Position numbers and translations under genes: made by a program. The notes beneath the pieces were generated by a model. It was not told the origin of the DNA. It saw only the letters and a list, made by a program, of their open reading frames with translations, and searched no databases. Positions 43,533 to 52,752 of a stretch of DNA of 64,000 nt are shown one piece after another (positions within the stretch are counted from its first letter, which is position 1; each line of letters opens with the position of its first letter). This stretch comes from Yoonia litorea (lineage in GTDB: Bacteria > Pseudomonadota > Alphaproteobacteria > Rhodobacterales > Rhodobacteraceae). The DNA is taken from positions 992,001 through 1,056,000 of the forward strand of contig NZ_FOZM01000001.1 of assembly GCF_900114675.1 (NCBI RefSeq), written 5' to 3'.

Positions 43533-45814
43533 GGTTGATCCTCCTCTGCCTGAGGCTCCGGTTTGGCACGCAGCAGGGCGAAGATACTGATCGCCGCGAT
43601 TAGGACGACGGCAATCTCGCCGAACGTATCAAGCGCACGGAAGTCCACCAGAATGACATTCACGATGTTTTGGCCGAATGCCTCAGGCCAGCTTGCCGTT
43701 TCAAAGAATGTGGTCAGCTCGCGGTCAATGGGTCCGGTTGTCACCTTCATCAGGATGATGGTCGTCACAACACCAAAACCCAAGGCCAGCAGCGCATCAA
43801 ACGGCCGCTTTCCAAAGCTGTCCTTGTCGAGTTCAGGCAGTTTGAGGGCTGCCGCGGCAAAGAGGACAACAACAAGTGTTTCCACCAGAAGCTGGGTAAT
43901 TGCCACATCAGGCGCAGAGAACAGAATGAATATCATCGCCATCCCGATCCCCACAACGCCGAGCCCCGCAATCGCGGTGATCCGGGAGTTGGTCACAACC
44001 GTCAGCCATGTTCCCAAGAGAACCAGGAGGAAAACAAGCCAATCCCAAAGCGCAATCTGCGGCCAGGACACCGACGGAATGCCGCTTGTTTGCGTGAACA
44101 GGGTAAAGGCGAGCGCCACCAGCGCGGTCGCGAAGGTCACATACATATAGTGCTTGAGCACACCTGTCTGGATACCACGGGTCAGTGCCTTCGATCCCGC
44201 CGCGACCCCGGCCATCAGACGGTCCCAACCATTGTCAAAACTAGGAGCGCGTGTGGTGATCCCGATCAGCCAGTCACGCAACTGCACTTTGTAAGCATAG
44301 AGCAGGAAACCAAGCACGAATGTCGCAATACTCAGGAACAGTGGCAGGTTGACGCCAGCCCAGAGGCGCAGTTCTTTTGCAGGCTCCGCATTGCCGACGA
44401 TCGCCGCAACGGTTGGGGTAACAATCGACTGGAGTGTTTCCGGGAAGATCCCGAAAATCGCACCCAGAAGTGCAAGGATGATCGGGCCAACCAGCATTGG
44501 CCAGGGGGCCTCTTTCACGTCAGGGATCGGCGTGCCCGACTTGCTCCAGAACGGACGGAACGAGACGATCCCGGCAATCGCCACCATCAGGGCGCTGGAG
44601 ATCAGCACCGCACCAGCAACCAGAATTGGTTCGGACGCCACAGCAAGCGCACCGGCGTACTTGAGCTCCTTGCCGATGAACCCCAGAAATGGCGGGAAGC
44701 CCGCCATTGAGAGCGCTGCAATCCCGGCGGCCATGGCGGTAATTGGCATCGCCCGCGCCATCCCGAAAAGCTGGCGCGCGTCTCGCGTGCCCGTTTGTGC
44801 ATCAAGAATGCCGACCACCAGAAACAGGGCCGCCTTGTATAGCGAGTGCACAACAAGGAACGTGGCCGCCGCTGTGATGGTATAACCGCTCTCATTGCCC
44901 AAAAGCAGCGTCAGCGCACCAAGGGCCATCAAGGTCGTGTAAGCCAGCGCTAGTTTCAGATCTGTCTGGCGCAGCGCCATGACCGAAGCGAAAACCATTG
45001 TCACAGCGCCTGCAATGGTCAGGGTCCAGAGCCACACGTCTGTTCCGGCAAAAGAGGGGTGGACGCGTGCCAAAAGATAGACGCCAGCCTTCACCATCGT
45101 TGCTGAGTGCAGATAGGCACTGACCGGCGTCGGTGCTGCCATCGCGTTCGGCAACCAGAAATGCAGCGGGAATTGCGCAGACTTGGTAAAGGCACCTGCA
45201 AGCACGAGCAAAAGAATTGGCAGATACATGACACTGCCCGTCAGTACACCCGGCATTGCGTTGATTTCTGACATCTCAAAGGTGCCGGCGGTTGTTCCGA
45301 TCAGGATGATGCCAGCCAGAAGTGCGAGCCCACCGACGCCTGTCATCAACAGCGCTTGCAAGGCCGACCGGCGTGATTTGGTGGCGTCATGGTTAAAGCC
45401 GATCAGCAAATAGGACGTGATCGTCGTGAGTTCCCAAAAAACGAACAAAGCCAACAGGTTGTCAGATGTCACAAGACCAATCATCGCCAGCATGAAGCTG
45501 GTGAGGTAGAACGAAAACCTTGCCTGATGCACGTGTCCGGCCAGATACCGCGCCGAATACAGCATCACGAGCGCACCGATGCCGGTGATCAGCAATGCAA
45601 AGGTCAGGCTCAGTCCGTCGATGTAGAAACTGACATTGACGCCAAGGCTCGGCACCCATTCCCAGACAAAGCGAAGGGTGTCGCCCGCCGTAATCGTCGG
45701 GATCATCTGGGCGAACAAGACGAAGAGGGATGCGGCGATAAAAACTGGAAGAAGGCCAGCAGGCGTGATCCAGCGAGAGGGCGTCGAGCTATCCAATGGG
45801 AATTCCGATGTCAA
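43529..45814 (-). CDS. mnhA: Mrp cation/proton antiporter subunit A
   Basis: A 761-residue NuoL-like antiporter subunit, the largest of the complex. It has GLSLTFALLITGIGALVMLYSARYL, the Glu in VFWELTTITSYLLIG, the lysine in TKSAQFPLHFWLPNAM, and the C-terminal DUF4040/MbhD-like part (LVETLVVVLFAAAALKLPE). The start is uncertain. No ATG occurs in frame before residue 37; a TTG at 45814 is the first usual alternative, with no clear ribosome site. The N-terminal helix that many MrpA proteins have appears short or absent. Confidence 0.93.
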   Translation of the reverse strand: MTSEFPLDSSTPSRWITPAGLLPVFIAASLFVLFAQMIPTITAGDTLRFVWEWVPSLGVNVSFYIDGLSLTFALLITGIGALVMLYSARYLAGHVHQARFSFYLTSFMLAMIGLVTSDNLLALFVFWELTTITSYLLIGFNHDATKSRRSALQALLMTGVGGLALLAGIILIGTTAGTFEMSEINAMPGVLTGSVMYLPILLLVLAGAFTKSAQFPLHFWLPNAMAAPTPVSAYLHSATMVKAGVYLLARVHPSFAGTDVWLWTLTIAGAVTMVFASVMALRQTDLKLALAYTTLMALGALTLLLGNESGYTITAAATFLVVHSLYKAALFLVVGILDAQTGTRDARQLFGMARAMPITAMAAGIAALSMAGFPPFLGFIGKELKYAGALAVASEPILVAGAVLISSALMVAIAGIVSFRPFWSKSGTPIPDVKEAPWPMLVGPIILALLGAIFGIFPETLQSIVTPTVAAIVGNAEPAKELRLWAGVNLPLFLSIATFVLGFLLYAYKVQLRDWLIGITTRAPSFDNGWDRLMAGVAAGSKALTRGIQTGVLKHYMYVTFATALVALAFTLFTQTSGIPSVSWPQIALWDWLVFLLVLLGTWLTVVTNSRITAIAGLGVVGIGMAMIFILFSAPDVAITQLLVETLVVVLFAAAALKLPELDKDSFGKRPFDALLALGFGVVTTIILMKVTTGPIDRELTTFFETASWPEAFGQNIVNVILVDFRALDTFGEIAVVLIAAISIFALLRAKPEPQAEEDQP

Positions 45815-46006
45815 AATGTCGCACTACAAGGCAGATAGGGCCGTTGGCGATCGTGGCAATTAGGTCAGGCGGGTTTTCATGCGCAGATCTGGCGGCGCTT
45901 TCGCTTCGGTCTTTTGCATCTGTCCCACCGTGCAGCTCGTTTTGGTTACTGCGACGTGATGTAGCAGCATTGTCAAACATATAAAGGCAATGATACAGAA
46001 AGAAAT

Positions 46007-46023
46007 GATAGGAAAAACCTATC
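46007..46023. promoter_or_regulatory. ATAG-N7-CTAT inverted repeat, OxyR-type half-site
   Basis: GATAGG-AAAAA-CCTATC is a perfect inverted repeat that contains ATAG (46008-46011), 7 bases, CTAT (46019-46022), the half-site pattern reported for OxyR. It ends 12 bases before the LysR-type ATG at 46036 and lies in the gap shared with the mnh operon, so it may serve autoregulation and control of mnhA-G. Confidence 0.55.
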
Positions 46024-46035
46024 AAAGAGGACCCG

Positions 46036-46974
46036 ATGGATCAACTACCAAGCTTGCGCCAATTGCGTTATCTCGTTGCCCTGTCCGAGGCGCGTCATTT
46101 CCGCAAGGCGGCGGAGGCGATGGGGATCAGTCAACCATCCCTCAGCCTGCAAATCAGCAACTTGGAAGAAATGCTCGGCGCGCAGCTGGTCGAAAGGGGG
46201 CGCGGGCCGGTGACGCTGACGCCTGAAGGGCGCGAAGTTCTTGTCCGGGCTGCCAGAGTCGTCGACGAAGTGCGCGGCATCATGGATCTGACCGCTGCCT
46301 TGAAAACCGGCATGGCTGGAACAATCCGGTTGGGAACAACGCCCACGATCGGCCCATATCTGATGCCTTTTGTGGTTGCCCGGCTCCATGCCCGCTATCC
46401 GGACTTGCGGCTATATATCCGCGAGGTCGCCCCGCGAGACCTCAGAGGGGCGCTTTTGGCAGGCAGTCTCGACGTGATCCTGACGCAACTGCCCGAAGGC
46501 GGAGCGGATCTTGTGACCCGCCGTTTGTTTCGCGAACCTTTGTTGTTGGCGATGCCCGATGACCATCCGCTCGCTGATCGGGATGAAGTGACGGAGGCTG
46601 ACCTCAAGGATCTGAATGTTCTGTCGATCGGGCCGGATTACGCCCTTCACGCGCAAATTGCTGCAATCTGCCATGAGCATGGCGCTGTCATTGCTCGCGA
46701 CTACGAAGGGACAAGCCTCGATGCAATCAGGCAGATGGTCGGCATGGGCATGGGGGTTGCGTTTCTGCCGCGCCTTTATGCCCGCTCGGAGATTGACGGT
46801 CGCGAGAGCAACGTCTTGGTCAAACCCTTCAAACGTAGCACTGTGATGCGGTCAATCGGTGTTGTCTGGCGCAGCGCAGCCGGTGCAACGATGTATGAAA
46901 AACTCTGGGAAGTGGCGCGAGAGGCGGCAACACAGCATTTTCAGGGCGGCGTTGCGCCACTCATTCTGGACTAG
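46036..46974 (+). CDS. LysR family regulator, OxyR-like without peroxidatic cysteine
   Basis: A 312-residue LysR protein. The winged-helix region (LRQLRYLVALSEARHFRKAAEAMGIS) and effector domain (RLGTTPTIGPYLMP, DLRLYIRE, PDDHPLADRD) are closest in pattern to OxyR. The protein has only one cysteine, Cys212, at the position of the OxyR resolving cysteine (208 in E. coli). The peroxidatic position, nine residues earlier, is Ala203. It therefore cannot form the OxyR disulfide and may sense something else. It is divergent from the mnh operon. Confidence 0.88.
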   Translation: MDQLPSLRQLRYLVALSEARHFRKAAEAMGISQPSLSLQISNLEEMLGAQLVERGRGPVTLTPEGREVLVRAARVVDEVRGIMDLTAALKTGMAGTIRLGTTPTIGPYLMPFVVARLHARYPDLRLYIREVAPRDLRGALLAGSLDVILTQLPEGGADLVTRRLFREPLLLAMPDDHPLADRDEVTEADLKDLNVLSIGPDYALHAQIAAICHEHGAVIARDYEGTSLDAIRQMVGMGMGVAFLPRLYARSEIDGRESNVLVKPFKRSTVMRSIGVVWRSAAGATMYEKLWEVAREAATQHFQGGVAPLILD

Positions 46975-46979
46975 GCAAG

Positions 46980-47003
46980 AAAAAAGCGCCCTTGGGGCGC
47001 TTG
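46980..47003 (-). terminator. Intrinsic terminator of the DUF882 gene
   Basis: On the minus strand AAGCGCC-CCAAG-GGCGCTT (46985-47003) is followed by TTTTTT. It lies 9 bases after the DUF882 stop and may also slow transcripts from the convergent LysR gene. Confidence 0.85.
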
Positions 47004-47011
47004 TGAAAAGG

Positions 47012-47581
47012 TCAGCCGCGCCAACTGCGCACTGGACCACAATCCATGTGGACGAAGTTTGATCGCCCGTATCGTCCAACACCTCCGGCGCGACATGCCA
47101 GTGCAGCATTGGCCATCTGGGTGGTTGAGCGTGACGTCAACCGCAGATCGGCTGCCTGACCCCGCATGTGCAGAGAGTTGCGGGCCACCCCGCGATTGCT
47201 TGACCGCAGCATCGTGTTCGTCTGCGGTGAACGATAACCCGACAGGAGCAGATATGGTTCGTCTGTTTCCATCAGGTTGCGCGCAGCGGACATGATATCA
47301 ATCGTCCGCAAGTCCATTTGCACCGCTTCGCCGGTGCGCCAGTCACGCATATGCAAGTTGATCTCGCGAATGGCCTCGCCGATATACTCGCCTTCAATCC
47401 AGTAGATTGTGTCGAGACGTTCGCCCGTGCGGCCTGAGTGCATTGCGATCCGTCTGATGTCACCTGCGCCACGCAGGAAGCCTGCTGCATTTGAATAGGT
47501 CGGTGCGGCTGCTACCGCGGTTGCCGCGAACGCGCCCAAGAGGCCACGCCGGGTAAACCCAGAAGTGTTCTTGCTGTCCAT
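47012..47581 (-). CDS. DUF882/YcbK-like M15 family putative peptidase, Tat exported
   Basis: A 189-residue periplasmic protein. The N-terminus has a Tat-like signal (TRRGLLGAFAATAVAAAPTYSNA). The mature part holds the zinc motif of D-Ala-D-Ala-carboxypeptidase-like DUF882 proteins: SLHMRGQAADLRL (His, Asp) and NFVHMDCG (His). It probably acts on peptidoglycan cross-links or stems. It is divergent from an L,D-transpeptidase gene, which supports a cell-wall role. Confidence 0.88.
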   Translation of the reverse strand: MDSKNTSGFTRRGLLGAFAATAVAAAPTYSNAAGFLRGAGDIRRIAMHSGRTGERLDTIYWIEGEYIGEAIREINLHMRDWRTGEAVQMDLRTIDIMSAARNLMETDEPYLLLSGYRSPQTNTMLRSSNRGVARNSLHMRGQAADLRLTSRSTTQMANAALACRAGGVGRYGRSNFVHMDCGPVRSWRG

Positions 47582-47907
47582 TTAAAACGCCTGTCCCGTG
47601 CTCGTATACGCTGCTATCCAGCAGCTTGTTTGCCATCATCTCCCCAGATGCATGGCGGTTATGGCATATTTCGAATCAATGACCAAGACCATTTGCCCAT
47701 TTTTCAGTTAATATAGGTCAAATGCGCGGGATCTTGCGCAAATCGACTGCACTGAAGAAATGGCTGGCGGGTCGAAAGGTGCCATCCGAGCAACACTCCT
47801 TGACGAGGGCGCGGTCTCTTCGCGATTGTCGATGAAGAGTTTTGTTTGTGGCTTTAGAAACCAGAATGACGGTGCGCATTTCCGGCACTGTCGGGTGGGA
47901 ACGAATT
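47582..47907. other. Divergent intergenic region of the two cell-wall genes
   Basis: These 326 bases separate the DUF882 gene from the L,D-transpeptidase gene and should hold both promoters. I see an AT-rich part around 47680-47720 (TTTTTCAGTTAATATAGG) that is a plausible promoter area, but no repeat or operator I can name. In-frame codons upstream of 47908 could extend the transpeptidase, but no better start was seen. Confidence 0.5.
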
Positions 47908-49530
47908 ATGGACACACTGATGATTTCTACGAAACAGTCTTTCCGGTTTGGGCTTAAGCGCATTTTCGCAGTCTTGTCTGTCGTCTCGATGGCCGCACTG
48001 CCGCTGCAGGCGCAGAATGCGATCAGTCCTTTTCAACAAGCCGTCGCCCAAGCGGCAGCGGGCGATGAAACACTCGCCACTTTTTACCGTGAGCGCGGCT
48101 ACCAAGGCATCTGGAGCACCCGTGGCGACGCTGATCGCCGGAACGCGCTCCTGGCTGCGTTTGCCTCCGCTGCCGATCATGGTTTGCCACAGGCCCGCTA
48201 CGATGCGGATGCCTTGATGGCGCAGCTTGCTGCCGCCGATACCCCGCAAGAGCAGGGTGCGCTGGAAGTGGCAATTAGCCGTCAGTTCCTCGATTATGCG
48301 CGCGACATTCAAACAGGAATGCTGGTGCCGTCCCGTATTGACGAGGCCATTCACCGCCAGGTTCCGCTGCGCTCGCCACTCAGCACTTTGCGGGCATTCT
48401 CACAATCGACACCCGCTGCTTTCTTGCGTGCTTTACCGCCAGCGTCACCGGAATACACCCGCCTTCTTGCAGAAAAGATGCGCTTTGAGCGACTGATCGG
48501 CAGTGGTGGATGGGGCCCGACAGTCCCAGGCCGCAAGTATGAGCGCGGCGATAGCGGCGCGGGCGTGGTCGCATTGCGCAATCGCCTGATTGCGATGGGC
48601 TTTCTTGAACCGATAACCACGCAGGTTTTTGATGACGCAATTTTCGCGGCTGTGCAGCAGTTCCAGCTTGCCCATGGTCTGGCCACCGATGGGACCGCAG
48701 GGCAGGGCACGCTTGAGCAACTGAACGTGTCGCCTGAACAGCGTCTGCAGTCCATCATTGTTGCGATGGAACGCGAGCGCTGGATCAATCGCCCGCGTGG
48801 GGAGCGTCACATCTGGGTTAACATCACAGACTTTACTGCCAAAATCATCGACCGCGGCGAAGAAACCTTTTCGACCCGTTCTGTCGTGGGCGCGCGCTAT
48901 GACGAACGCGCCACGCCTGAATTCTCGGACGTCATGGAATTTATGGTGATCAACCCGAGTTGGTATGTTCCGCGCTCGATCATCACCAAGGAGTTTCTGC
49001 CTCAGTTGCAGCAAAACCCGCGCGCCGTCAGCAATCTAATCATCACGGACAGGTCTGGCCGCGTGGTTGATCGCGCATCGGCTGATTTTTCTGCCTACAC
49101 CGCAGAAAATTTCCCTTATTCCTTCCGCGAGCCGCCCAGCCAGGGAAATGCGCTGGGTCTGGTAAAGTTCATGTTCCCGAACCGCTACAATATCTATCTG
49201 CACGACACACCGGCCAAGAGCCTGTTCGGTCGTGAGGTGCGCGCGTTCAGCCATGGCTGTGTGCGTCTCGCTGATCCGTTTGATTTCGCCTATGCCTTGC
49301 TGGCGCGTCAGGTCAGCAACCCGCAAGAGGTCTTTCAGGCCCATCTGGCGACGGGTCGGGAACGGCGTGTCGATCTTGAACAGCCCGTGCCGGTGCATCT
49401 GATTTACCGGACAGCCTATACGCAGGCAGGCGGACGCACACAGTTCCGCCGTGATGTCTACGGGCGCGACCAGCGCATCTGGAACGCTCTGGCGCGGCAG
49501 GGGGTGGCTCTTCGGGCATTCGCCAGCTAA
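47908..49530 (+). CDS. L,D-transpeptidase with peptidoglycan-binding domain (YcbB-like)
   Basis: A 540-residue periplasmic enzyme that makes 3-3 cross-links in peptidoglycan. It has an N-terminal signal (GLKRIFAVLSVVSMAALPLQAQ), an alpha-helical scaffold, a PG_binding_1 domain (YERGDSGAGVVALRNRLIAMG to TDGTAGQGTLEQLN) and the YkuD catalytic motif HGCVRL within FSHGCVRLAD. This order is that of E. coli YcbB/LdtD. The ATG at 47908 has GGTGGGA seven bases before; 47920 is an alternative. Confidence 0.93.
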   Translation: MDTLMISTKQSFRFGLKRIFAVLSVVSMAALPLQAQNAISPFQQAVAQAAAGDETLATFYRERGYQGIWSTRGDADRRNALLAAFASAADHGLPQARYDADALMAQLAAADTPQEQGALEVAISRQFLDYARDIQTGMLVPSRIDEAIHRQVPLRSPLSTLRAFSQSTPAAFLRALPPASPEYTRLLAEKMRFERLIGSGGWGPTVPGRKYERGDSGAGVVALRNRLIAMGFLEPITTQVFDDAIFAAVQQFQLAHGLATDGTAGQGTLEQLNVSPEQRLQSIIVAMERERWINRPRGERHIWVNITDFTAKIIDRGEETFSTRSVVGARYDERATPEFSDVMEFMVINPSWYVPRSIITKEFLPQLQQNPRAVSNLIITDRSGRVVDRASADFSAYTAENFPYSFREPPSQGNALGLVKFMFPNRYNIYLHDTPAKSLFGREVRAFSHGCVRLADPFDFAYALLARQVSNPQEVFQAHLATGRERRVDLEQPVPVHLIYRTAYTQAGGRTQFRRDVYGRDQRIWNALARQGVALRAFAS

Positions 49531-49560
49531 ATCTATCCTTCGTGAATATGCGAGGGCCGG

Positions 49561-50622
49561 ATGTCACAGACTGTGAAAGAAATAGCAGCGGCGCTGGGGG
49601 CGGAGGCTCACGGCGCCGTTGATCTTTTGGTGACTGGTGCTGCGGAACCAGCAACTGCCGGGCCAGATGACCTCGCGCTTGCCATGACGCCAGCCTACGG
49701 TGAGGCTTTGCAGCATGGCAATGCGCGCGCGGCCATTGTCTGGCAAGGGGCAGATTGGCAGGCACTCGGGCTTGAGGCTGCGATCATCGCGCCCCGCGCC
49801 CGTCTGGCGATGGCAGGGCTGACACAGATGCTTGATGCCCCGTTGCCGGGCGAGGGCATTCATCCGACCGCTCATATCGACCCGACTTCCACTTTAGGTG
49901 AAGGTGTTTCCATCGGTGCGTTTTCAGTCGTGGGGGCTGGGGCCAAGATCGGAAAAGGCTGCTGGATTGGCGCTCAGGCGAGCATAGCAGAAAACGTTGT
50001 CGTCGGTGATGACTGCCAGATCCATGAAGGCGTGCGACTACAGCGGCGCACCCGCATCGGGGACCGTGTGATCCTGCAACCCAACGTGGTGATCGGTGGT
50101 GACGGGTTTTCGTTTGTGACGGCAGAACCCGCGAACGTCGAAAAAGCGCGCGAAACGCTCGGCGAGGCGGCGACCGAGATTCCAGCCGACCCACGCTGGC
50201 ATCGCATCCATTCGCTTGGTGGTGTCGAGATTGCGAATGATGTCGAGATTGGCGCCAATTCCTGCGTCGATGCCGGAACGATCCGCCCCACCAAGATTGG
50301 CGTTGGCACGAAGGTCGATAGCCTCGTGCAAGTTGGGCACAATGTCATCGTGGGGGACCACTGCCTTCTTTGCGCGCAGGCGGGCGTCGCTGGCTCAACG
50401 GTCATCGGTGACAGGGTCGTCGTCGGCGGGAAAGCCGGTGTCGCAGACAACCTCAAGGTCGGTGACGATGTTGTCTTGGGTGGCGGCACCATCGTTCTGT
50501 CAAATGTGCCAGCGGGGCGTGTGATGATGGGCTATCCGGCGACAAAAATGCAGACGCACATCGAAAGCTACAAGGCGCTGCGTCGCCTTCCGCGTTTACT
50601 GCAGACACTGACGAAACGCTAA
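49561..50622 (+). CDS. lpxD: UDP-3-O-(3-hydroxyacyl)glucosamine N-acyltransferase
   Basis: Third enzyme of lipid A synthesis, adding an N-linked 3-hydroxyacyl chain from acyl-ACP. The 353 residues comprise an N-terminal uridine-binding domain, a left-handed beta-helix of hexapeptide repeats (IHPTAHIDPTSTLGEGVSIG and onward) with the catalytic His in VQVGHNVIVG, and a C-terminal helix. The usual lpxD neighbours (bamA, fabZ, lpxA) are absent; an ACP and a ketosynthase gene follow instead. Confidence 0.96.
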   Translation: MSQTVKEIAAALGAEAHGAVDLLVTGAAEPATAGPDDLALAMTPAYGEALQHGNARAAIVWQGADWQALGLEAAIIAPRARLAMAGLTQMLDAPLPGEGIHPTAHIDPTSTLGEGVSIGAFSVVGAGAKIGKGCWIGAQASIAENVVVGDDCQIHEGVRLQRRTRIGDRVILQPNVVIGGDGFSFVTAEPANVEKARETLGEAATEIPADPRWHRIHSLGGVEIANDVEIGANSCVDAGTIRPTKIGVGTKVDSLVQVGHNVIVGDHCLLCAQAGVAGSTVIGDRVVVGGKAGVADNLKVGDDVVLGGGTIVLSNVPAGRVMMGYPATKMQTHIESYKALRRLPRLLQTLTKR

Positions 50623-50686
50623 GAGGCATTCCCAAAGCCGCTTTGAAGCATTACATGGCCTGCAAGACAACTGCAGGCGCACCCGG

Positions 50687-50947
50687 ATGAATACCAAAGA
50701 TCAGGTCATCGCAATCATCGCAGAACAGGCAATGCTTGAGCCGTCCGATGTAAAGATGGAGCATACGCTGGAAGATCTTGGCATCGACAGCCTTGGACTT
50801 GTCGAAAGCATCTTCGCGATTGAAGAGACTTTTGACATCTCAGTGCCATTCAATGCCAATGATCCACAGGCGAGCGCGTTCGATATTTCCTCTGTGGCGG
50901 CCATCGTCGCGGCGGTCACACAACTCAAGTCAGAGCAGCACGGCTGA
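50687..50947 (+). CDS. Acyl carrier protein, non-FabI-locus type
   Basis: An 86-residue four-helix carrier protein. The phosphopantetheine serine is Ser35 in LGIDSLGLVE (DSLG where housekeeping ACP usually has DSLD). It differs from the usual AcpP and is located 65 bases after lpxD and coupled to a ketosynthase gene (TGATG). It resembles the specialised ACPs such as NodF or AcpXL in context; an acyl chain for lipid A is the inferred cargo. Confidence 0.88.
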   Translation: MNTKDQVIAIIAEQAMLEPSDVKMEHTLEDLGIDSLGLVESIFAIEETFDISVPFNANDPQASAFDISSVAAIVAAVTQLKSEQHG

Positions 50948-52158
50948 TGCACCGCGTCGTCATCACAGGGGCGGGGTCGATCAACCCGCTCGGTGCGAAT
51001 GTCCCGCAGACACTTGAGGCCATGCGCGAGGGGCGTTGCGGCATTGGCCCGCTGGACATCCGCGACGCTGACAGGCTTTCGATCCAGATCGGTGGCCAGA
51101 TCAAGGGCTATGACGAGGCCGCGCACTTCAACCGTCAGCAGATAGCGCTTTATGATCGGTTTACCCAGTTCACCCTTCTGGCCGCGCGAGAGGCGATTGG
51201 CCAATCGGGTCTGACGTTCTCTGGTGATCTTGCGGACTACTCAGGGGTGGTGCTTGGGACCTCAGGTGGCGGCCTGAATACGCAGGACGAAAACTATCGT
51301 GCCGTCTATGAAGAAGGGAAGAACCGCGTGCATCCCTTCATCGTGCCGAAGCTGATGAACAATGCGGCTGCCAGCCATGTTTCGATGGAATGGAAATTGC
51401 GGGGGCCGTCTTTCACGGTGGCCACGGCTTGCGCCTCGTCCAATCACGCGATGGGGCAGGCCTTCAGTATGATCCGCTCGGGCATGGCAAAGGTCATGGT
51501 GACAGGCGGCAGCGAAGCCATGCTTTGCTTTGGTGGGATCAAGGCCTGGGAGGGATTGCGGGTGATGTCGAAAGACGGGTGCCGCCCGTTCTCGGCCACG
51601 CGCAATGGCATGGTGCAGGGCGAAGGCGCAGGCGTCTTTGTCTTTGAGGAATACGAACACGCGAAAGCGCGCGGTGCAGAGATCCTGTGTGAAGTGGCCG
51701 GGTTTGCCATGTCGTCTGACGCGTCAGATATCGTGATGCCATCAAAGCAAGGTGCGGCACGTGCAATCTCGGGCGCAATGAAGGATGCCAAGATCGATCC
51801 GCGCGATGTGGGCTACATCAACGCGCATGGCACCGGAACGGCGGCCAATGACAAAACCGAATGTGCGGCGGTTGCAGATGTTTTCGGTGCGCATGCCGAT
51901 CGATTGATGATCTCGTCCACAAAATCCATGCACGGGCATCTGATCGGCGGAACAGGCGCAGTCGAGCTCCTCGCCTGTATTATGGCTGTCAGGGACGGCG
52001 TGATCGCCCCGACCATCGGATACGAGGAGCCCGATCCGGAGTGTGCCTTGGACGTTGTCCCCAACGAAGCGCGGGACGCGACTGTCGACGTGGTCTTGTC
52101 CAACGCCTTTGCGTTTGGTGGGCTGAACGCGGTCATCGCGCTCAAGCGCCACCAGTAG
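50947..52158 (+). CDS. Beta-ketoacyl-ACP synthase (FabF/NodE-like)
   Basis: A 403-residue KAS II-type condensing enzyme. The catalytic triad is complete: Cys162 in ATACASSNH, His294 in INAHGTGTAAND and His331 in TKSMHGHLIGG, with the conserved Lys326. The usual KSMTGH is KSMHGH. It is translationally coupled to the dedicated ACP and follows lpxD, so it probably elongates a chain on that ACP. It ends 9 bases from the convergent ialB stop. Confidence 0.92.
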   Translation: MHRVVITGAGSINPLGANVPQTLEAMREGRCGIGPLDIRDADRLSIQIGGQIKGYDEAAHFNRQQIALYDRFTQFTLLAAREAIGQSGLTFSGDLADYSGVVLGTSGGGLNTQDENYRAVYEEGKNRVHPFIVPKLMNNAAASHVSMEWKLRGPSFTVATACASSNHAMGQAFSMIRSGMAKVMVTGGSEAMLCFGGIKAWEGLRVMSKDGCRPFSATRNGMVQGEGAGVFVFEEYEHAKARGAEILCEVAGFAMSSDASDIVMPSKQGAARAISGAMKDAKIDPRDVGYINAHGTGTAANDKTECAAVADVFGAHADRLMISSTKSMHGHLIGGTGAVELLACIMAVRDGVIAPTIGYEEPDPECALDVVPNEARDATVDVVLSNAFAFGGLNAVIALKRHQ

Positions 52159-52167
52159 CCGGTTCCG

Positions 52168-52752
52168 TTATTCCACGATTGGCGGGGTGAGCGAGTCAAA
52201 CGCCGCCGTGAAACCGCTCAAAGAGATATCCAGAATAACCTCTGTGTCATTTGCTGCGGCGGGAACAATCCGCAGGCTGCCGTTGGCGCCGGCTTTGAAT
52301 TCGTCGATCTCTGACTGCACAAAGCCGATGCGCGCGACACAACCGGCCCGGTTACAGAACCGGTAGGGGTAGCGGCGGACATTCTGACCATCCACCGCCA
52401 GTGTCAGCGCCTCCGGCAGGAAGGTCTCAAGCGGCACGACGAACGTCGCACCTGCAACAATCTGGCTGCCCTCAGGCAGAAGGAAGACGTTGAATTCGGC
52501 GACTGACACACCCTCATCATTCAGCAAAAGCTGATAGAGGTTGCACGGGTCTTGCTGGCCTTCCGGGGCGACGACGCAGCGAACGTCCCAATCGCCAAAG
52601 GTCTCGCGAATGTATGTATCACCGACAGCGGGATCCAATGACTGACCGATGTCGAAATCACCATTATCCTCTACTGCGGCCTCTTGTGCGGTTGCGGCGA
52701 CCGGCCAGGCCAGCGCCAGAACCAGAAGTGCGGATGAAAGAATACTGCGCAT
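52168..52752 (-). CDS. Invasion-associated locus B (IalB) family protein
   Basis: A 194-residue exported protein. A signal peptide (ILSSALLVLALAWPVAATAQ) is followed by the IalB pattern FGDWDVRC, DPCNLYQLLLNDEG, VPLETFLPEALTLAVDG, and the paired Cys of YRFCNRAGCVARIGF. Periplasmic or outer-membrane linked; the molecular role is unknown despite the name from Bartonella. The ATG at 52752 with GAGGA upstream is preferred over ATG 52764. Confidence 0.88.
   Translation of the reverse strand: MRSILSSALLVLALAWPVAATAQEAAVEDNGDFDIGQSLDPAVGDTYIRETFGDWDVRCVVAPEGQQDPCNLYQLLLNDEGVSVAEFNVFLLPEGSQIVAGATFVVPLETFLPEALTLAVDGQNVRRYPYRFCNRAGCVARIGFVQSEIDEFKAGANGSLRIVPAAANDTEVILDISLSGFTAAFDSLTPPIVE

Noticed and set aside
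43670-44710. 346-codon plus-strand ORF opposite mnhA
   Set aside because: Antisense to a complete antiporter subunit; strongly polar composition typical of the reverse of membrane-protein genes.
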